NCBI RefSeq assembly: GCF_041435335.1
Contig: NZ_CP108430.1
Coordinates: forward strand, 2,604,001 to 2,668,000
Source: Streptomyces sp. NBC_01283
Lineage (GTDB): Bacteria > Actinomycetota > Actinomycetes > Streptomycetales > Streptomycetaceae
DNA: 64,000 nucleotides
Direction: 5' to 3'
Below, in pieces: positions 60,528 through 64,000 of this stretch. Position 1 is the stretch's first letter; each line of letters opens with the position of its first letter. Below the pieces are notes generated by a model that had not been told where the DNA came from, did not search any database, and worked only from the letters and a program-made list of their open reading frames with translations. The position numbers and the translations under genes were made by a program.

Positions 60528-60755
60528 GTGACTACTGTTCTGACCCCCGCGAGCCCCCTGACGGCCGCTGATCGCTGCGACCGCTGCGGCGCCCAGGCAT
60601 ACCTGCGCGTCGTCCTGTTGAGCGGCGGTGAACTGCTCTTCTGCGCCCACCACGGTCGCAAGTTCGAGCCGGAACTCAAGAAGATCGCCGCTGAGATACA
60701 GGACGAGACGGAGCGGCTGACAGCCGTCCCGGAGACCACTGACGAGGATCGCTGA
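60528..60755 (+). CDS. DUF7455-type zinc-ribbon protein
   Basis: 75 residues. CDRCGAQAYLRV followed by LFCAHHGRKFEPEL: a compact Cys2-Cys-His zinc-binding unit, then an amphipathic helix. GTG start with AGAGG upstream. Found next to hrdB/parE in Streptomyces. Small metal-binding regulator or RNA-polymerase-associated protein are possibilities; unproven. Confidence 0.82.
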   Translation: MTTVLTPASPLTAADRCDRCGAQAYLRVVLLSGGELLFCAHHGRKFEPELKKIAAEIQDETERLTAVPETTDEDR

Positions 60756-60802
60756 CACCTCGCACCCACGACGAGCCATCCGGCGCACGCCAGGCCGGTG
60801 AA

Positions 60803-60841
60803 CGGGCGGCCGTCCCTGCCAACCCCAGGGACGGCCGCCCG
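60803..60841. terminator. Bidirectional terminator
   Basis: Perfect 16-bp stem CGGGCGGCCGTCCCTG with a 7-base loop between the zinc-ribbon gene and the convergent protease gene. Confidence 0.9.
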
Positions 60842-60924
60842 CTCGCGTTAGACGGGCACCCAGGCGCCTCCTCGGCGGCCCCTGGCGGCGCCCCCCTCCC
60901 CCCTCACGGACAACTCCCGTGTTT

Positions 60925-61755
60925 TCAGCCGCGCAGAGGCATGTCCTGCGCGACACCCGAGATCCGCGTGTAGACCCCGGGACTCCCGGCCCGCCCGCAG
61001 CCGCTCCCCCACGACACCAGGCCGATCAGCCGCCCACGGGCGATGAGCGGACCACCGCTGTCCCCCTGACAGGCATCGCGCCCGCCCTGAAGTTCCCCCG
61101 CGCACAGCATGGATGCGGCCGCGTACGTTCCGTCAGAATTGCCCGGGTAGGCCTTCTCGCACGTCGCGTCGGGCAGTACGCGCACCTGCGCGGCGTGCAA
61201 CGTCCGCGCGTAATCACCCGACCCCGTCGTGTCACCCCACCCGTAGACCGAGGCCTGCGTCCCGGGTTCGTACGCCTGGTCGCCCGCACCGGCCATGGGG
61301 AGCACGTGGCCCTGTGGAAGCGGGCTCGCCAGCGACAGCACGGCGACGTCGCCCGAGTTCGAGAAGCTGTCGTACTCCGGATTGACCTCCGCCCGGCGCA
61401 CCGAGATCTCCCGGCCCTGCGACGTACCCAGGTCGTCCCGGCCGACGATCACCTTCAGGTCACTCATCTCGCTCAGCCGTACTCCCAGGACTTCCTCTCC
61501 CATGCAGTGCGCCGCGGTGAGGACCGTCGAGCGGCCGACCACCACTCCTCCGCAGAACTGACCCGAACGCGTACCCCCGAACCGGTCACGGCTGGAGAGC
61601 GCCACCACCCAGGGACTGTCGGCCACCCGGACCTGACTGCCCCCGATGACGATGCTGTCGGCCGCCGCGGGGGCCGGAGAGGCCAGCGGCAGCGCCACCG
61701 TGGGGGCGACAAGGGCCAACGCCGCCGTGAAGGTGCGAGCGAAAGGACGAGGCAT
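60925..61755 (-). CDS. Secreted trypsin-like serine protease
   Basis: 276 residues. Signal peptide (FTAALALVAPTVALPLASPA, cleavage near AAA-DS) and S1 domain beginning IVIGGSQV. Catalytic triad in TAAHC, GDVAVLSL and GDSGGP; specificity-pocket Asp in DACQGDSGG predicts cleavage after Lys/Arg. Six cysteines give three expected disulfides. ATG 61755 has GAGGAGAT upstream. Confidence 0.92.
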   Translation of the reverse strand: MPRPFARTFTAALALVAPTVALPLASPAPAAADSIVIGGSQVRVADSPWVVALSSRDRFGGTRSGQFCGGVVVGRSTVLTAAHCMGEEVLGVRLSEMSDLKVIVGRDDLGTSQGREISVRRAEVNPEYDSFSNSGDVAVLSLASPLPQGHVLPMAGAGDQAYEPGTQASVYGWGDTTGSGDYARTLHAAQVRVLPDATCEKAYPGNSDGTYAAASMLCAGELQGGRDACQGDSGGPLIARGRLIGLVSWGSGCGRAGSPGVYTRISGVAQDMPLRG

Positions 61756-61866
61756 GCGATCTCCTCACTCTGGGTTCTCGTGAAACACCCACAGTGATCC
61801 AGCACGTCACACCCCGCACCCGCGCCACGCGCGTCCGCGTCAGGGCGGACACACATCGGACAAACA

Positions 61867-61902
61867 GAAGACCCGAGGCCTCGCATGAGGCCTCGGGTCT
61901 TC
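61867..61902 (-). terminator. hrdB terminator
   Basis: Perfect 16-bp stem GAAGACCCGAGGCCTC with a GCAT loop, 19 bases after the hrdB stop. Confidence 0.9.
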
Positions 61903-61920
61903 CTTGTGGAGCGCTGGTGA

Positions 61921-63459
61921 CTAGTCGAGGTAGTCGCGCAGGACCTGCGAACGCGACGGGTGACGCAGCTTCGACATCGTCTTCGACTCGATCTGGCGGA
62001 TGCGCTCACGCGTCACCCCGTAGACCTTGCCGATCTCGTCGAGGGTCTTCGGCTGGCCGTCCGTGAGACCGAAGCGCATGGAGACCACGCCCGCCTCACG
62101 CTCGGACAGGGTGTCGAGCACGGAGTGCAGCTGCTCCTGGAGGAGCGTGAAGCTGACCGCGTCGGCCGGAACGACCGCCTCGGAGTCCTCGATGAGGTCA
62201 CCGAACTCGCTGTCGCCGTCCTCACCCAGGGGGGTGTGGAGGGAGATCGGCTCACGGCCGTACTTCTGGACCTCGATGACCTTCTCCGGGGTCATGTCGA
62301 GTTCCTTGGCCAGCTCCTCCGGGGTGGGCTCACGGCCCAGGTCCTGGAGCATCTGGCGCTGCACGCGCGCGAGCTTGTTGATGACCTCGACCATGTGCAC
62401 CGGGATACGGATGGTGCGGGCCTGGTCGGCCATGGCGCGAGTGATCGCCTGCCGGATCCACCAGGTGGCGTACGTGGAGAACTTGTAGCCCTTGGTGTAG
62501 TCGAACTTCTCGACCGCGCGGATCAGACCGAGGTTGCCCTCCTGGATGAGGTCCAGGAAGAGCATGCCGCGGCCGGTGTAGCGCTTGGCCAGGGAGACCA
62601 CCAGGCGGAGGTTGGCCTCCAGGAGGTGGTTCTTGGCGCGGCGCCCGTCCTCGGCAATGATCTCCAGCTCGCGCTTGAGCTTGGGGGCGAGCTTGTCGGC
62701 GTTCGCCAGCTTGTCCTCGGCGAACAGGCCGGCCTCGATGCGCTTGGCGAGCTCGACCTCCTGCTCGGCGTTGAGCAGCGGGACCTTGCCGATCTGCTTC
62801 AGGTAGTCCTTGACGGGGTCGGCGGTGGCACCGGCCGCGGCGACCTGCTGGGCCGGCGCGTCGTCCTCGTCCTCGTCGGACAGTACGAAGCCCTTTGCGC
62901 CCTCTTCCTCGGGCTCGCCCTCACCGGGCTTGCCCTTGGCGGGCGTCTCCTCGGTGGCTTCGTCGTCCAGGATCTCGTCGTCCTGCTTGGACGCACTCTT
63001 CTTGGCCGTCGCCTTCTTGGCGACGGTCTTCTTGGCGACGGCCTTCTTGGCCGTCGTCTTCTTGGCTGCGACCTTCTTCGCGGGCGCGTCCTCAGCTGCG
63101 ACGTCTACGGCCGACGCCTCGGGGGCGGCGGTCGCGGTGGCCTGCTTAGCCGTGACCGTCTTGGCCGCGACAGTCTTGGTCGCGGTGCGCTTGGCCGGGC
63201 TCTTCGCTGCGACGCTCTTGCGGGGGCGTTTCGGCTCCGCGGCACTGACCATCAGCGTCACACCCTCTTCCTCGAGGATCTGGTTGAGGCTGCGCAGAAC
63301 GTTCTTCCACTGAGTGGCCGGAATCTGGTCAGCTTCGAAGGCACGACGCACGTCATCGCCGGCGATCTGCCCATCAGCCTTTCCCCGCTCGATGAGCGCC
63401 ATGACAGAGACGGATTCGGCGATCTCCGGCGGGAGCGTACGGGATGTGCTGGCCGACAC
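61921..63459 (-). CDS. hrdB: Principal sigma factor HrdB
   Basis: 512 residues, primary sigma-70. N-terminus [15 protein letters not shown] as in known HrdB, a variable Lys/Ala repeat region (AAKK, AKKT, about 105-150), an acidic linker, then sigma regions 1.2-4.2: [16 protein letters not shown], the -10 recognition [17 protein letters not shown] and the -35 [23 protein letters not shown] 63459 with AGAGG upstream fits the family length. Preceded by a SigR-like promoter candidate. Confidence 0.97.
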   Translation of the reverse strand: MSASTSRTLPPEIAESVSVMALIERGKADGQIAGDDVRRAFEADQIPATQWKNVLRSLNQILEEEGVTLMVSAAEPKRPRKSVAAKSPAKRTATKTVAAKTVTAKQATATAAPEASAVDVAAEDAPAKKVAAKKTTAKKAVAKKTVAKKATAKKSASKQDDEILDDEATEETPAKGKPGEGEPEEEGAKGFVLSDEDEDDAPAQQVAAAGATADPVKDYLKQIGKVPLLNAEQEVELAKRIEAGLFAEDKLANADKLAPKLKRELEIIAEDGRRAKNHLLEANLRLVVSLAKRYTGRGMLFLDLIQEGNLGLIRAVEKFDYTKGYKFSTYATWWIRQAITRAMADQARTIRIPVHMVEVINKLARVQRQMLQDLGREPTPEELAKELDMTPEKVIEVQKYGREPISLHTPLGEDGDSEFGDLIEDSEAVVPADAVSFTLLQEQLHSVLDTLSEREAGVVSMRFGLTDGQPKTLDEIGKVYGVTRERIRQIESKTMSKLRHPSRSQVLRDYLD

Positions 63460-63758
63460 GAACAACCTCTCGGAACGTTGGAAAACGGCTTCCGGCCCCG
63501 TCCATTGTGGACCAGGACCGACGACCGACGACTGGGGATGGGCCGACGGCGCAGGCGGGGCCGGGGAGCTGTACAGCGTCGCGAACGACCGCTGCATTCC
63601 CTCCTCGGCTATCACCTCTTAGGTCATCGCGCTGCCCCGACGAGCGTTACGCCCAATCTACGTGGCCCGAGTCACACCCCGTAAGCGCTCAAAAGCGGCC
63701 AGATACGGTCAGAGGTGTCCAGACCCGAGCCCTGAGGGCCCTCCGGACGGCAACGACC
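63460..63758. other. hrdB leader and promoter region
   Basis: About 300 bases upstream of hrdB with no gene. Besides the SigR-like promoter it must hold the vegetative promoter; I could not choose a single convincing -35/-10 pair. Confidence 0.5.
63572..63601 (-). promoter_or_regulatory. SigR-type promoter candidate upstream of hrdB
   Basis: On the minus strand GGGAAT, 18 bases, then GCTGTA. The -35 and spacing match the SigR consensus GGGAAT-N18-GTT; the -10 is imperfect. hrdB is a known SigR target in Streptomyces (hrdBp2). Confidence 0.55.
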
Positions 63759-63812
63759 GCGTCGCCGGGACTCTGCCGGATCCCCGAGGAACCCACAGAG
63801 TCCCGGCGACGC
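63759..63812 (-). terminator. Terminator after the whiH-like gene
   Basis: Perfect 17-bp stem GCGTCGCCGGGACTCTG with a 20-base loop, 73 bases past the stop of the partial regulator gene. Confidence 0.82.
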
Positions 63813-63884
63813 CACCGCGCCAACGGAGTGATGAGGTGGGGCCGCGAGACGCATGAGGCGGCCGTACGGACGCAGGCCCGGCCG

Positions 63885-64000
63885 TCAGTGCTCGCGGGGG
63901 GCGGGCACGACGCGCTCGACCTCCGGGTGGACGGTGAGCAGCTGGCGCATGGCGGCCTCGGCGCCGGGTCCGTCGCCCGCCCCGAGGGCATCGACGATGC
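63885..64000 (-). CDS. whiH: GntR-family regulator, C-terminal end (WhiH-like)
   Basis: Only 38 residues and the stop are inside the window: IVDALGAGDGPGAEAAMRQL and a tail ending EHR-like residues PAPREH. The pattern matches the last helices of an FCD ligand domain (alternating small and bulky hydrophobic residues, AAMRQLL). In Streptomyces the gene directly upstream of hrdB on the same strand is whiH, a sporulation regulator; the name rests mainly on this position. Confidence 0.6.
   Translation of the reverse strand, partial: IVDALGAGDGPGAEAAMRQLLTVHPEVERVVPAPREH

Noticed and set aside
62990..63200. Lys/Ala repeats of hrdB as a recombination or frameshift artefact
   Set aside because: Known HrdB proteins have the same variable Lys/Ala region in this position and the frame stays intact.

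Overview
The window is high-GC actinobacterial chromosome and almost certainly Streptomyces. The evidence is the family set and order: CutRS, SepH, HrdB with its lysine/alanine-rich N-terminus, a WhiH-like GntR protein, DUF4193, DUF3710 and DUF3093. GTG starts, GTGA/ATGA stop-start overlaps and very strong GC-rich hairpin terminators fit the same host. It reads as a conserved core region. I see no prophage, insertion sequence, CRISPR array, tRNA or rRNA.

Left part (1-21,000). A truncated MMPL exporter faces a small winged-helix regulator with a coiled-coil membrane partner. Next come two TrkA-type RCK proteins (ceoB/ceoC), DUF3159 and an OB-fold protein. A complete Kdp potassium module follows, all on the minus strand: a 27-aa micro-ORF, kdpF, kdpA, kdpB, kdpC, then a secreted alginate-lyase-like enzyme, then kdpD and kdpE. 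DUF3710, dut, a thioesterase, DUF3093, an unknown 316-aa protein, DUF4193 and cutS/cutR complete this part. From memory, most of the non-kdp order matches the Mycobacterium tuberculosis ceoB-ceoC-dut-suhB-sigA neighbourhood, so the kdp block looks like an insertion into an old actinobacterial locus.

Middle part (21,000-45,700). It holds a 57-aa protein, an inositol-monophosphatase-family enzyme, ferrochelatase, an MFS transporter overlapping an FAD-dependent lactone oxidase, and a membrane protein with repeated threonine motifs. Then come sepH, a rhodanese, a double-VOC protein, thymidine kinase, an alkaline-phosphatase-superfamily protein and DUF5998. A 949-aa GNAT/acyl-CoA-synthetase fusion of the Streptomyces PatA type follows. 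ptsH lies behind a near-perfect DasR (dre) site. After a GntR regulator there is an M23 peptidase behind a c-di-AMP (ydaO-type) riboswitch, then an M16 peptidase pair, parC and a CobW-type GTPase.

Right part (45,700-64,000). A DUF6082 protein and a small TTG-start protein precede two divergent citrate-synthase-family genes, one of which carries an N-terminal DNA-binding domain. A sucrase/ferredoxin-like protein, a CitA/DcuS-type two-component system, an acetate-type symporter with its DUF485 partner, and a NarL-type two-component system follow. The window ends with parE, a zinc-ribbon protein, a secreted trypsin-like protease, hrdB and the 3' end of a whiH-like gene.

Themes: potassium and c-di-AMP physiology (Trk, Kdp, riboswitch), organic-acid/acetyl-CoA metabolism with its own sensors, and housekeeping or developmental genes (parC, parE, sepH, hrdB, whiH). 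The best leads are the DNA-binding citrate synthase with its divergent partner, the micro-ORF and helically phased repeats in front of kdp, and the threonine-repeat membrane protein.
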